Assembly: GCF_016031655.1 (NCBI RefSeq)
Contig: NZ_JACCHQ010000004.1
Location: forward strand, 1 to 64,000
DNA: 64,000 nt
From: Bradyrhizobium glycinis
GTDB taxonomy: Bacteria > Pseudomonadota > Alphaproteobacteria > Rhizobiales > Xanthobacteraceae
Reading direction: 5' to 3'
Below, in pieces: positions 18,126 through 26,946 of the stretch. A model generated the notes under the pieces. That model saw nothing but the letters and a program-made list of their open reading frames with translations. It was not told the DNA's origin and made no database searches. Numbering within the stretch: position 1 is the first letter of the stretch; every line of letters starts with the position of its first letter. The translations under genes and the position numbers were made by a program.

Positions 18126-19301
18126 ATGACCGATCATAGTCCGGAAACCGCAACAATCCCCACGAATGCGCAACGCGTTCTGGTCCTCCAGGGCGGCGGC
18201 GCGCTCGGCTCGTACCAGGCTGGCGCCTTCCAGGCGCTGTGCGGCTACGGCTTCGATCCGGAATGGGTGGCCGGCATCTCGATCGGCGCGGTCAATGCCG
18301 CCATCATCGCCGGCAACGAGGGGCGCACCCGCGTCGAGCGGCTCAAGGAATTCTGGGAAATGGTGTCCGCCCCGGTGCCGTGGAAGCCGGTCGGCAAGAG
18401 CGATCACAGCCGCGAGCTGTTCAATTCCACCAGTGCCGCGCTGATTGCGACCTTCGGCGTGCCCGGCTTCTTCACGCCGCGCATTCCGCCGGCGCCGCTG
18501 TGGCCGCCGGGGCATCCCGAAGCGGAAAGCTATTATGACACCGCGCCGCTGAAGAAGACGCTGGAACGTCTGGTCGATTTCGACCGCATCAACGATCTGA
18601 AGACACGCCTGTCGGTCGGCGCGGTCGGCGTCACCTCGGGCAATTTCAAATATTTCGACAATTACGCGTTCAAGAAGCTCGGCAAGAAAATCGGCCCCGA
18701 GCACATCATGGCCTCCGGCGCGCTGCCGCCGGGCTTTCCCTCCGTCGTCATCGACGGCGAACATTATTGGGACGGCGGCATCGCCTCCAACACCCCGCTC
18801 GACTACGTGCTCGATGCCGAGGTCGAACGCGACATGCTGATCTTCCAGGTCGATTTGTTTTCCGCGCGGGGCGAACTGCCGAACTCGCTGCTGGAGGCCG
18901 CCGAGCGCGAGAAGGACATCCGCTATTCCAGCCGCACGCGGATGAACACCGACAAGAACAAGCAGCTGCACAACGCCCGCAGGGCCGTGCGCGATCTGAT
19001 CGGCAAATTGCCGGACTATCTCAAGAACGATCCTTCGGTCGAATTCCTGGCGAAAGTGTCGCGCGAAAGCACCGTCACCGTGGTGCATCTGATCTATCGC
19101 AGCAAGAACTACGAGTCCTCGTCCAAGGATTACGATTTCTCGCACATTGCCATGGTCGAGCATTGGGAAGCCGGCGTGCGCGACGTGCACCTGTCGATGC
19201 GCCACAAGGACTGGCTGGAGCGGCCGCAGTCGGGCGAGACCATGGTGACCTACGATCTCACGGGGGACGTCACCGCGCCCCCGGCAAAAAGGAGCGAATA
19301 G
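18126..19301 (+). CDS. Patatin-like phospholipase with DUF3734-type C-terminus
   Basis: A 391-residue protein. The patatin catalytic set is intact: oxyanion loop QGGGALGSYQAGAF, nucleophile GISIGAVNAA, and the Asp in WDGGIASNTP. The C-terminal 150 residues (TRMNTDKNKQLHNARRAVRDL, YDFSHIAMVEHWEAGVRD) match the DUF3734 extension. It should be a cytosolic or membrane-associated lipid acyl hydrolase. ATG 18126 is used because homology starts soon after. The 3-hydroxybutyrate dehydrogenase gene starts one base past its stop; this pairing is common in rhizobia and suggests work on polyhydroxybutyrate or its lipid coat. Confidence 0.92.
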   Translation: MTDHSPETATIPTNAQRVLVLQGGGALGSYQAGAFQALCGYGFDPEWVAGISIGAVNAAIIAGNEGRTRVERLKEFWEMVSAPVPWKPVGKSDHSRELFNSTSAALIATFGVPGFFTPRIPPAPLWPPGHPEAESYYDTAPLKKTLERLVDFDRINDLKTRLSVGAVGVTSGNFKYFDNYAFKKLGKKIGPEHIMASGALPPGFPSVVIDGEHYWDGGIASNTPLDYVLDAEVERDMLIFQVDLFSARGELPNSLLEAAEREKDIRYSSRTRMNTDKNKQLHNARRAVRDLIGKLPDYLKNDPSVEFLAKVSRESTVTVVHLIYRSKNYESSSKDYDFSHIAMVEHWEAGVRDVHLSMRHKDWLERPQSGETMVTYDLTGDVTAPPAKRSE

Positions 19302-19302
19302 A

Positions 19303-20091
19303 ATGGGTACTCTGTCAGGCAAGAACGCCGTCGTGACCGGATCGACCAGCGGCATCGGGCTCGCTTACGCGCGCGCCTTCGCCGCCGCCGGTGCCAACGT
19401 CGTCATCAACGGCTTCGGCTCGCCGGAGGACATCGAGAAGGAGCGCACCAAGATCGAATCCGACTTCGGCGTCAAGGCGGTCTACTCGCCCGCCGACATG
19501 ACCAAGCCCGCCGAGATCGCCGGCATGATCGCGCTCGGCGAGAAGACGTTCGGCTCGGTCGACATCCTCGTCAACAATGCCGGCATCCAGTTCGTCTCGC
19601 CGATCGAGGAATTCCCGCCGGAGAAGTGGGACCAGATCATCGCGATCAACTTGTCCTCGGCCTTCCACGCCATCCGCGCCGCCGTGCCCGGCATGAAGAA
19701 GAAGGGCTGGGGCCGCATCATCAACACGGCGTCGGCGCACTCGCTGGTGGCCTCGCCGTTCAAGTCGGCCTACGTCTCGGCCAAGCACGGCATCGCCGGT
19801 CTCACCAAGACCGTGGCGCTGGAGGTCGCGACCCACAAGATCACTTGCAACTGCATCAGCCCGGGCTATGTCTGGACTCCGCTGGTCGAGAAGCAGATTC
19901 CCGACACGATGAAGGCGCGTAATCTGACGCGCGAGCAGGTCATCAACGACGTGCTGCTCGATGCGCAGCCGACCAAGGAGTTCGTCACCTCCGAACAGGT
20001 CGCCGCGCTCGCCCTGTTCCTGTGCAGCGACGACGCCGCCCAGATCACCGGTACCAACCTCTCGATCGACGGCGGCTGGACCGCGGAGTAG
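19303..20091 (+). CDS. bdhA: 3-hydroxybutyrate dehydrogenase (SDR)
   Basis: A 262-residue short-chain dehydrogenase: TGSTSGIG (residues 12-19) for NAD, NNAG, catalytic Ser in TASAHSLVAS, and YVSAK. The C-terminal SIDGGWTAE end and the ITCNCISPGYVWTPLVEKQIPD block are typical of BdhA, which oxidises D-3-hydroxybutyrate to acetoacetate in PHB breakdown. Co-transcribed with the patatin gene. I did not see a PHB depolymerase of the classical type here. Confidence 0.92.
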   Translation: MGTLSGKNAVVTGSTSGIGLAYARAFAAAGANVVINGFGSPEDIEKERTKIESDFGVKAVYSPADMTKPAEIAGMIALGEKTFGSVDILVNNAGIQFVSPIEEFPPEKWDQIIAINLSSAFHAIRAAVPGMKKKGWGRIINTASAHSLVASPFKSAYVSAKHGIAGLTKTVALEVATHKITCNCISPGYVWTPLVEKQIPDTMKARNLTREQVINDVLLDAQPTKEFVTSEQVAALALFLCSDDAAQITGTNLSIDGGWTAE

Positions 20092-20101
20092 ATCCATACT
20101 C

Positions 20102-20221
20102 CGTCATGCCCCGGCTTGACCGGGGCATCCAGCCGCAGGGTGGGCAAAGGCGCTCTTGCGCCGTGCCCACCATTTTTCCGCGATCGAGAGAGACGGTGGG
20201 CACGCTCCGCTTTGCCCACCC
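20102..20221. repeat. Two intergenic palindromes between bdhA and the flippase gene
   Basis: First, ATGCCCCGG-cttga-CCGGGGCAT (20106-20127), a possible terminator for bdhA. Second, arms beginning GGGTGGGCAAAG (20138) and ending CTTTGCCCACCC (20221) enclose an internal palindrome. The two genes converge here. Confidence 0.8.
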
Positions 20222-20236
20222 TACGAATTCCAATCG

Positions 20237-21595
20237 CTATTTTCCGAACGCCAGCACGTGCAGCCCCAACCGCTGCCGCACGATCCAGAACAACAGCACC
20301 GTCTCGAAGGTGAGCGAGATCGAGGTCGCAGCCGCCGCGCCGTGGCCGCCGTGGCGCGGCACCAGCGCGATGCAGAGCACGACATTCATCACGAAGGCCA
20401 GCGCGTAAGCGAGCGCGCAGATCTTCTGCTGGCCGAGCATGTTGAGCAGCCGCTCGACCGGCCCAATCGCGGCGCGCACCACGAGGCCGATCGCGGCCAC
20501 GAACATGATGTCGTAGCCGATCACGAATTGCGGCCCGAACAGCCACAGCAGCGGCTTGCCGAGCGCAAGCAGCACGATCGTTGCCGCCAGCGACGGCCAG
20601 AACGTCCAGCTGATCGCATGCGCGACATAGGCCGACAGCCGCGCCTTGTCGCCGCTGGCGTTGTATTCGGCGAACCGGTGCGCCGTCGTCGCGGACATCG
20701 CATAGTGGATGAACGAGACCAGCGCCAGCGTCTTCACCACGGCGAAATAGACGCCGACCTCGTCCGAGGGACGGAATTGCTGCAGCACCAGCACGTCGGT
20801 GTAGGACAGGAGCAGGTAGAAGCTCTCGACCAGCAGGATCGGCAGCGAGACGGCGAGCCAGCCCTTGACGTCATAGGCCTTCGGTCCCGGCGCGATGTGC
20901 TCGGCGAGCTTGCGGTTCAGCACCACCAACTGGCCGGCCATCGCGATCCATACCGCGCCCAGGCTCGCCAGCATCGCGGCGACGGCGCCGAGATGATAGC
21001 CGAGCAGGAAGGCGAGCGCCGTGATGCCGATGATCAGCGCCTGGCGGATGATGAATTGCGGCATCAGGCCGAGCTGCATCCAGTCGTGCGAGCGCGCGAT
21101 ACCGTCCTGGGTGTTGGCGACGACGAAGGCGGGCAGCGTCATGCAGCCGATATAGAGCGGCAGCACCTCGGCCGGATCGATCCAGGGCGATAGCAGTTTG
21201 ACGATGCCGGCAAGGCCGAGCGACACCAGCGTGGACACGGCAAAGGTCAGCCAGCGGCTGCCGGAGAGGAAGCCGCGCAGCAGCGCGTGCGCGGCGCTCG
21301 CGCGGTACTCCGGAATGATCTTTTGCGCGGAGGCCGAGATGCCGAAATCCATCATGCTGCCGAGCAGCAGCACCCAGGTCCAGACATAGACATAGATGCC
21401 GTAATCGGACGTCCCCATCCAGCGCGCGAGCAGCACCTGCGAGACATAAGCGAGGCCCGCGCTGATGACGCGGATGACGAAGATGGTGCCGGCGAGCCGC
21501 CGCGTCAGCGACGCCTCGCTCGAGCCGCCCGCGAGCTTGGCGCGCAGCCGCGCGACCAGCCCGGTCGGTCCGGTCGTTGCGGGTGGTGCGTCCAT
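20237..21595 (-). CDS. Polysaccharide (Wzx-type) flippase / oligosaccharide translocase
   Basis: About 452 residues with roughly 12-14 hydrophobic segments. It begins with a basic stretch and the block TIFVIRVISAGLAYVSQVLLAR then WMGTSDYGIYVYVWTW, as in MVF/MATE-like polysaccharide biosynthesis proteins (PF01943). These flip lipid-linked glycans across the inner membrane. No glycosyltransferase genes are adjacent, so the substrate is unknown. ATG 21595 is chosen over a TTG six codons earlier whose GGGGA is too close. Confidence 0.87.
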   Translation of the reverse strand: MDAPPATTGPTGLVARLRAKLAGGSSEASLTRRLAGTIFVIRVISAGLAYVSQVLLARWMGTSDYGIYVYVWTWVLLLGSMMDFGISASAQKIIPEYRASAAHALLRGFLSGSRWLTFAVSTLVSLGLAGIVKLLSPWIDPAEVLPLYIGCMTLPAFVVANTQDGIARSHDWMQLGLMPQFIIRQALIIGITALAFLLGYHLGAVAAMLASLGAVWIAMAGQLVVLNRKLAEHIAPGPKAYDVKGWLAVSLPILLVESFYLLLSYTDVLVLQQFRPSDEVGVYFAVVKTLALVSFIHYAMSATTAHRFAEYNASGDKARLSAYVAHAISWTFWPSLAATIVLLALGKPLLWLFGPQFVIGYDIMFVAAIGLVVRAAIGPVERLLNMLGQQKICALAYALAFVMNVVLCIALVPRHGGHGAAAATSISLTFETVLLFWIVRQRLGLHVLAFGK

Positions 21596-21695
21596 CACGG
21601 CCAATTCGAACAATCCCCAGAGCGACCTGCAGCGGCAGGTGAGGGATTAGCAACCATTCGTTAAGATTGGGTTGGGCGGCTATTCCATGCTCGGT

Positions 21696-21840
21696 GTCGT
21701 CCCGGACAAGCGCGCCTCAAGCGCGCCGATCCGGGACCCATACCCCCAGGGAAAAGTTGCAGCGCGAGCTGGCAACCGCGAGTCTTGGCCAAACCGCTCC
21801 CCGTGGCTGCACGCCGCTGCGCGGCGCTTGTCCGGGACGG
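21696..21840. repeat. Inverted repeat, GTCCCGGAC family
   Basis: GTCCCGGACAAGCGC on the left and GCGCTTGTCCGGGAC on the right; the rest of 21596-21888 holds no gene that I can support. Confidence 0.75.
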
Positions 21841-21888
21841 CATTGAATGTGAGGCGCCGGTGGTGCAGCTGACTCGCGCTAACCGGCC

Positions 21889-22728
21889 TCACTGCAAATT
21901 CGTATTGAACTCGTACGCCTTGTCCGGCCCGACCAGCGTGAACTTCAGCGCGGCGCCCTCGGGCTTGGCGCCCGGCGGCAGCCCGTCGAGCTCGAACGAG
22001 AAGCGCACGACCCCCGGCGGGCCGTGCTGCACCGGCCCCGGAATCGGCAGCGCCCAATCGGGTGTCGGGCCTTCAACGAACAGATTGACGTTGCGGCCAT
22101 CCGGCGTCGCCACGTCGACCACCACGTTCTTGGGCCCGTCCCGCTTGACGTCGCGAATGGTGAGCGGATTGGGATCGCCGATATTGGCCGGCTTCGGCAC
22201 GGTGTCGAGCGCCGCTCGCAGGTTCGCGTCCTCGGTCGAGGCGACGCTGTTGAAGCCGAGCTCGGCGCTGGCCTCCACGGGAATGCAGAGCTTCTCGCAC
22301 ACCGCGTAGTTGATCTCGGCGCGCAGGGTCACCGGCTTGTCCGCGGCCTTGGCGACAATGCGCAAGGGAAGTACGATCTGGTCGCGATAGCCGATCGAAT
22401 GGCCGCCCGCGCCGTCGTCGAACTTCAGCGGCGCCGGCCACATCACCGTCACCGCTTCGACATTATCGGACTTGGAGAAGTCGAACCGGGGTGGAACGCC
22501 GGAATCGCCGGGCGACCGCCAGTAGGTCTTCCAGCCGGGCTGCAGCTGGAAGGCGATACCGCCGAGCAGCACCGCGCCGCTGCGCGATCCCGCCAGGAGC
22601 CGCACCGCGGAATGTCCATCGCGCTGCCAGGGCGATGCGTCATCGGCACGGGCCGCGAGGGCCAACGACGACGCGAGCAGGGTTGTCGCGACGCCAATCG
22701 CCGCACGCAGGGGAACAATGCTGGACAT
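21889..22728 (-). CDS. Secreted DsbD N-terminal-domain (thiol:disulfide) protein
   Basis: A 279-residue protein with a signal peptide (ending near AARADD). The mature part matches the DsbD/ScsB N-terminal sensor domain: GIAFQLQPGWKTYWRSPGDSGVPP and NYAVCEKLCIPVEA, with the Cys pair in CEKLC. Such domains pass electrons in the periplasm after receiving them from a membrane partner; the transmembrane DsbD part is absent here. Electron source unknown. It is divergent from yqgE with about 140 bases between. Confidence 0.87.
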   Translation of the reverse strand: MSSIVPLRAAIGVATTLLASSLALAARADDASPWQRDGHSAVRLLAGSRSGAVLLGGIAFQLQPGWKTYWRSPGDSGVPPRFDFSKSDNVEAVTVMWPAPLKFDDGAGGHSIGYRDQIVLPLRIVAKAADKPVTLRAEINYAVCEKLCIPVEASAELGFNSVASTEDANLRAALDTVPKPANIGDPNPLTIRDVKRDGPKNVVVDVATPDGRNVNLFVEGPTPDWALPIPGPVQHGPPGVVRFSFELDGLPPGAKPEGAALKFTLVGPDKAYEFNTNLQ

Positions 22729-22870
22729 GGCACGTCTTTACAGGGTCACCCAGGGCCAAACCATTGAATTGCTTGTGATGGATGCACTCGAATCAAGCCG
22801 CCGCAAGCCTTGATTTGACAGCCGCCCGGCCCGACATCAGGATAGGAATTGAAACCGGAGTGCTTGAGCG

Positions 22871-23515
22871 ATGGCTCCCACAGGCAAGAGGACGGGCGAA
22901 AGCACCCGCAGCTCGGGCGCCGCGCTGCCCAGTTCCGGCGGCTATCTCGACGGCCGGCTCCTGATCGCAATGCCGGTGATGGGCGATTCCCGCTTCGAGC
23001 GCTCGGTGATCTATCTCTGCGCCCATTCGGCCGAGGGGGCGATGGGCATCATCGTGAACCAACCTGCCGGCAGCATCGATTTCCCCGAGCTCTTGCAGCA
23101 GCTCGGCATCATCAAGAAGGGCGAGCACATCAAGCTGCCGGAGAATGCCGAAAGCATGAAGGTGCTGCGGGGCGGTCCGGTCGATACCGGGCGCGGCTTC
23201 GTGCTGCATTCCAGCGACTTCTACATCGAGAACGCCACGCTGCGGATCGATGACGGCGTCTGCCTGACCGCGACGGTCGACATCCTGCGCGCCATCGCCA
23301 ACGGCTCCGGCCCAAAGCACGCCATCCTCGCGCTCGGCTATGCCGGCTGGGCGCCGGGCCAGCTTGAGACGGAGATCCAGAGCAACGGCTGGCTGCATTG
23401 CGACGCGGATGCGGATCTAATCTTCGGCGACGACGTCGACGACAAGTACAACCGCGCCTTGCAGAAGATCGGCATCGACCCCGGCATGCTCTCGAACGAG
23501 GCCGGGCACGCGTAG
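22871..23515 (+). CDS. YqgE/AlgH family protein
   Basis: A 214-residue cytosolic protein. After about 25 low-complexity residues come [20 protein letters not shown] and [12 protein letters not shown], the family signature (DUF179). [16 protein letters not shown] is also conserved. Function is unclear; the name AlgH comes from alginate regulation in Pseudomonas. Start ATG 22871 follows GAGCG; the next in-frame ATG is well inside the conserved part. Confidence 0.92.
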   Translation: MAPTGKRTGESTRSSGAALPSSGGYLDGRLLIAMPVMGDSRFERSVIYLCAHSAEGAMGIIVNQPAGSIDFPELLQQLGIIKKGEHIKLPENAESMKVLRGGPVDTGRGFVLHSSDFYIENATLRIDDGVCLTATVDILRAIANGSGPKHAILALGYAGWAPGQLETEIQSNGWLHCDADADLIFGDDVDDKYNRALQKIGIDPGMLSNEAGHA

Positions 23516-23552
23516 TGCTATTGCTTCGCTGTAATCTTCCCACCCAGCTCTG

Positions 23553-23721
23553 TCGTCGCCCGGCTTGAACCGGGCCTAGTACGCCGCCGCCTCTCGGTTC
23601 AATCGCGGCCGTCTCTGGAATACTGGATCGCCCGGTCCCGGCTCCGCCAAGGCTACGCCGGGGCCCACACGGGTGCTTGGCGCGCCGAAGCCTTAGCGAA
23701 GGCGGCAAGCCGGGCGATGAC
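23553..23721. repeat. Palindromic repeat, about 170 bp, GCCCGGCTT family
   Basis: Left TCGCCCGGCTTG and right CAAGCCGGGCGATGA are inverted. The centre, GTCTCTGGAATACTGGATCG, recurs at 62.87 kb, so both are copies of one element. It lies between convergent yqgE and the dioxygenase gene. Confidence 0.8.
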
Positions 23722-23751
23722 ACCGGTTACTGAGGAGCGTTGGTGCAGCGC

Positions 23752-24639
23752 CTACTCCGCCGCCTGCTGCTGCACCGTCGGCTCCGTCCCCGCCACCGTT
23801 GCGCGGCGCATGTCGCGGGGCTGGGACTGGTCGTAGCGGCGGACGCGGTGCATGGTCTGGCGGTTGTCCCACATCACGAGGTCATGCAGCTTCCATTTGT
23901 GCACATAGACAAACTCAGGCTGCGTGGCGTGCTCATTCAGATCGCGCAGCAATAGCCGCCCCTCGGGCACGCTCATGCCGACGACCTTGCCGGCATGCGA
24001 TGACAGATACAGCGACTTGCGGCGATGCACGGGGTGGGTGCGCACCAGCCGTTGCAGCACCGGCTTGAACATCTCCTTCTCTTCGTCGGTGTATTCGGTG
24101 AAGCCGAGCGATCCCCGCGAATACATCAGCGAATGCTCGCAGACGAGGTCCTCGATCTCCGCCTTGGTCTCGTCGTCGAGCGCGTCATAGGCCGCGCGCA
24201 TGTCGGCGAATTCGGTGTTGCCGCCCTTCGGGTTCACCACGCGAGCCGACAGCAGCGAGAACTTTGCGGGAATGGGGCGGAACGAGCTGTCCGAGTGCCA
24301 CAGGCAATTGCCGAGGTTGAACAGATTGGCGCGGCTGTCCTTCGGCAGCGGCTTGCCGTCCTTGCCGAGGTTGGAGACGTCGTTCAGGCCCGAGGTGAGG
24401 CGGTATTCGTCCGCCTTGGTGATGTTGCCGCCGCGTGCATCCTCGCGCTGGCCGAAATTCAGCGCGAACGCCATCTGCTGCTCGTCGGTGATGTCCTGAT
24501 CGTGGAAAACGAGCACCGCGTACTTGTCCATGGCGGCCTCGATCTCGCGCGCCTGATCCGGCGTGAGCGGCTTGCGCAAGTCGAGGCCGGACACCTCGCC
24601 GACGAAATGTTTCTGAAGCTGCCGGATGGCGATGGTCAT
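23752..24639 (-). CDS. TauD/TfdA family alpha-ketoglutarate-dependent dioxygenase (TfdA-alpha-like)
   Basis: A 295-residue non-heme iron enzyme. The iron triad is WHSDSS (His115, Asp117) and His264 in NRQTMHRVRRYD; the downstream RDMRR holds the alpha-ketoglutarate-binding Arg. Overall it resembles the tfdA-alpha genes of Bradyrhizobium, related to 2,4-D dioxygenase, whose natural substrate is uncertain; taurine-type substrates cannot be excluded. No sulfonate transporter is linked. The neighbour 96 bases upstream is a same-strand SDR, which could act in the same route. Confidence 0.88.
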   Translation of the reverse strand: MTIAIRQLQKHFVGEVSGLDLRKPLTPDQAREIEAAMDKYAVLVFHDQDITDEQQMAFALNFGQREDARGGNITKADEYRLTSGLNDVSNLGKDGKPLPKDSRANLFNLGNCLWHSDSSFRPIPAKFSLLSARVVNPKGGNTEFADMRAAYDALDDETKAEIEDLVCEHSLMYSRGSLGFTEYTDEEKEMFKPVLQRLVRTHPVHRRKSLYLSSHAGKVVGMSVPEGRLLLRDLNEHATQPEFVYVHKWKLHDLVMWDNRQTMHRVRRYDQSQPRDMRRATVAGTEPTVQQQAAE

Positions 24640-24735
24640 GGCGTTCCTCCCGCATCTACGAGCGGTTTCCCCGCTCTGTTTGTGGAAAAAATGACTCCCG
24701 CATCCGGCGATGTCAACGCGCCGCGCGCATGCCTC

Positions 24736-25515
24736 TCACGCGTTCCGCGCCATCAGCCCGCCGTCGACCGGAATCACCGCGCCGGTGAGGAAGGATGCCG
24801 CCGGCAGGCACAGGCTCAGCGTCATATGCGCGACCTCTTCCGGGTCGCCGTAGCGGCCAAGTGCGGTGCGGCGCTTGGCGTAGATGGTCTTGTGCTCCTC
24901 CGGGATGCGGTCGGTGATTCCGGTGCGGATCGGTCCGGGGCAGATGCAGTTGACGGTGATGCCCTCGCGGCCGAGCTCCACCGCCAGCGAGCGGGTGAGG
25001 CTCGCAACGCCGCCCTTCGCGGCCGAATACGGGCTGTGCAATGCGGTGGCGCCGAGCGCCTCGGTCGAGGCGATGTTGACGATGCGCGGACATTTCGACT
25101 TGCGCAAATGCGGCAGCGCGGCGCGGATGATGCGCGGATGCGCCGTCAGCATCACGGCGATGCCCTTCGCCCAGGCATCCTCATAGGCCTCATCGTCGAT
25201 CGCGACACGAACCGAGATGCCGGCATTGTTGACGACGATGTCGAGCGCACCGAAATGCGCGGCGACATCGCCGACCACGCGCTTGATCTCGCCGCCGTCA
25301 GCGACGTCGAGCTTCCACGCCCTTGCCGTGCCACCGCTCGCCGCGATCTCCCTGGCGACGTCATGCGCGCCCTGCTCGTCGAAATCCGTGACGGCGACGT
25401 TCGCACCTTCGTTTGCGAACACGCGCGCGGTGGCGCGCCCCATGCCGCTGGCCGCGCCCGTGACGAGCACGGTGAGGCCTTTCACGGACCGGCTGAGCTC
25501 CCTGACGTCGGACAT
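24736..25515 (-). CDS. SDR family oxidoreductase (1)
   Basis: A 259-residue short-chain dehydrogenase: VTGAASGMG for the cofactor, VVNNAG, and catalytic SPYSAAKGG with Ser in IVNIASTEAL. The PVDGG end is typical. Asp-Phe-Asp after the second strand (VTDFDEQG) suggests NAD preference. The ATG at 25515 has GAGGA 10 bases upstream. It faces away from a second SDR gene; substrate unknown. Confidence 0.9.
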   Translation of the reverse strand: MSDVRELSRSVKGLTVLVTGAASGMGRATARVFANEGANVAVTDFDEQGAHDVAREIAASGGTARAWKLDVADGGEIKRVVGDVAAHFGALDIVVNNAGISVRVAIDDEAYEDAWAKGIAVMLTAHPRIIRAALPHLRKSKCPRIVNIASTEALGATALHSPYSAAKGGVASLTRSLAVELGREGITVNCICPGPIRTGITDRIPEEHKTIYAKRRTALGRYGDPEEVAHMTLSLCLPAASFLTGAVIPVDGGLMARNA

Positions 25516-25615
25516 GCTGTTTCCTCGCACTGAGCTGGCTCTTGTTATGATTGACAAGGCTGGCATCGATCCGCAGACAGGTCAAACAAGCAGAAAGCAA
25601 CAGGGGAGGCCGGGA

Positions 25616-26353
25616 ATGGCAAACGAGCTCAATTTCTCAGGCAAGCAGGTGCTGGTGGTCGGCGGTTCCAGCGGCATCGGCAACGGCATCGCGCAGGCCT
25701 TTCGCGCCAAGGGCGCAGCAGTTGCAGTTTGCGGCACGCGTGGTCGCGCAACGGAATATTCAACCGACGAAGGCTCCGATCTCGAAGGTCTTGCTTACGC
25801 GCAGCTCGACGTCGGCAGCCCCGGCGCGATCGAAGCATTCAGGCCGTCGTTCGACCGTCTCGACATCCTGGTGCTCGCGCAGGGCGCGGTGATCTACCGC
25901 TGCGGCGAATTCGAGATGGCGGGTTTCCGCAAGGTTGTCGAGATCAATCTGATGAGCCTGATGTCCTGTGCGACGCGCTTTCATTCCATGTTGCGGGACG
26001 CGAAGGGCGCGCTGATCATCGTGTCCTCGACCGCGGCCTATCATTCCACCATGGGCAATCCCGCCTACAACGCCTCGAAGACCGGTGCGGTCGGATTGAC
26101 GCGCACGCTGGGCGAGGCCTGGGCCGAGGACGGCATCCGCGTCAACGGCATCGCCCCAGGGCTCGTCGACACCAAGATGACGAAGGTGACGACCGACAAT
26201 CCGAAGCGGCTCGAAAGCGCGCTCGCCCGCATCCCGCTGCGGCGATTGGGCACGCCGGCCGACATGGCGGGCGCGGCGCTGTTCCTGGCCTCGCCCCTGT
26301 CGTCCTACATCATCGGCCAGACGCTGGTCGTCGATGGCGGCCTCATTCTGTAG
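25616..26353 (+). CDS. SDR family oxidoreductase (2)
   Basis: A 245-residue protein beginning MANELNFSGKQVLVVGGSSGIG. The usual NNAG is replaced by LAQG; the catalytic set IIVSSTAAYHS and YNASK is present. The second strand ends CGTRGRA, hinting at NADP. A strong GGGGAGG ribosome-binding site precedes ATG 25616. The start lies about 100 bases from the divergent SDR gene, so both may share a regulator. Substrate unknown. Confidence 0.9.
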   Translation: MANELNFSGKQVLVVGGSSGIGNGIAQAFRAKGAAVAVCGTRGRATEYSTDEGSDLEGLAYAQLDVGSPGAIEAFRPSFDRLDILVLAQGAVIYRCGEFEMAGFRKVVEINLMSLMSCATRFHSMLRDAKGALIIVSSTAAYHSTMGNPAYNASKTGAVGLTRTLGEAWAEDGIRVNGIAPGLVDTKMTKVTTDNPKRLESALARIPLRRLGTPADMAGAALFLASPLSSYIIGQTLVVDGGLIL

Positions 26354-26417
26354 GCAAGGCCAAGGAACCGCGCTGCGTCTGATCGGTTACTTCGGCTGAC
26401 CACCGAGGAGGATCATC

Positions 26418-26792
26418 ATGGACACGGATCGGATTGTTGGATCGGCGAAGGAATATGCCGGACGCGCGGAAGGCGCGATCGGAGACATGGCAGGCGATGC
26501 CAAGACGCAGGCGTCGGGCAAGGCGCGGGAAGCCGCGGGCACGGTGCAGAATCTCTACGGCCAGGCCAAGGATGCCGTGCGCGACGCCACGGACACCGCC
26601 GCGGGCTATGCCAAGGACGCCTACGAGAACAGCGGCGAGACGTTCCGCGACGGCTCGAAGGCCATTGCGCAGAAGGTGCAGGACAACCCGCTCGGCGCGC
26701 TGCTGGTTGCTGGCGGCATCGGCTTCGCGCTGGCGCTGCTGATGTCGCGTCCCGCCCGCCGTCCGCCGTCACGCTGGCGCTATTACGGCTGA
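26418..26792 (+). CDS. CsbD-like protein with C-terminal membrane anchor
   Basis: A 124-residue protein. Residues 1-75 are an Ala/Lys/Asp-rich helix of CsbD type (MDTDRIVGSAKEYAGRAEGAIGD). Residues 88-107 (NPLGALLVAGGIGFALALLM) are a glycine-rich membrane helix as in DUF883/ElaB proteins, followed by a basic tail. It thus looks like a CsbD-DUF883 hybrid, probably stress-induced and attached to the inner membrane. AGGAGG is 7 bases before ATG. Single-gene unit; a repeat follows. Confidence 0.82.
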   Translation: MDTDRIVGSAKEYAGRAEGAIGDMAGDAKTQASGKAREAAGTVQNLYGQAKDAVRDATDTAAGYAKDAYENSGETFRDGSKAIAQKVQDNPLGALLVAGGIGFALALLMSRPARRPPSRWRYYG

Positions 26793-26810
26793 GCGACGAA
26801 CAGGCAGTCT

Positions 26811-26939
26811 CGTGCCCCGGACGCAGCGCAGCACGCAGTGTTGCGCTGCTGAGCCGGGGCCAATTCTTTCCTGAATGATGTGAGTGGGTCCCGGCTCTGC
26901 GCAGCAGCGTTTCACGCTGCTGCGCGTCCGGGACACGAC
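26811..26939. repeat. Palindromic repeat, GTCCCGG/CCGGGAC family
   Basis: CGTGCCCCGGACGCAGCGCAGC at the left is mirrored by GCTGCGCGTCCGGGACACG at the right; related copies lie at 43053 and 57681. It separates the CsbD-like gene from the convergent DUF459 gene. Confidence 0.78.
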
Positions 26940-26946
26940 TGTTGGC

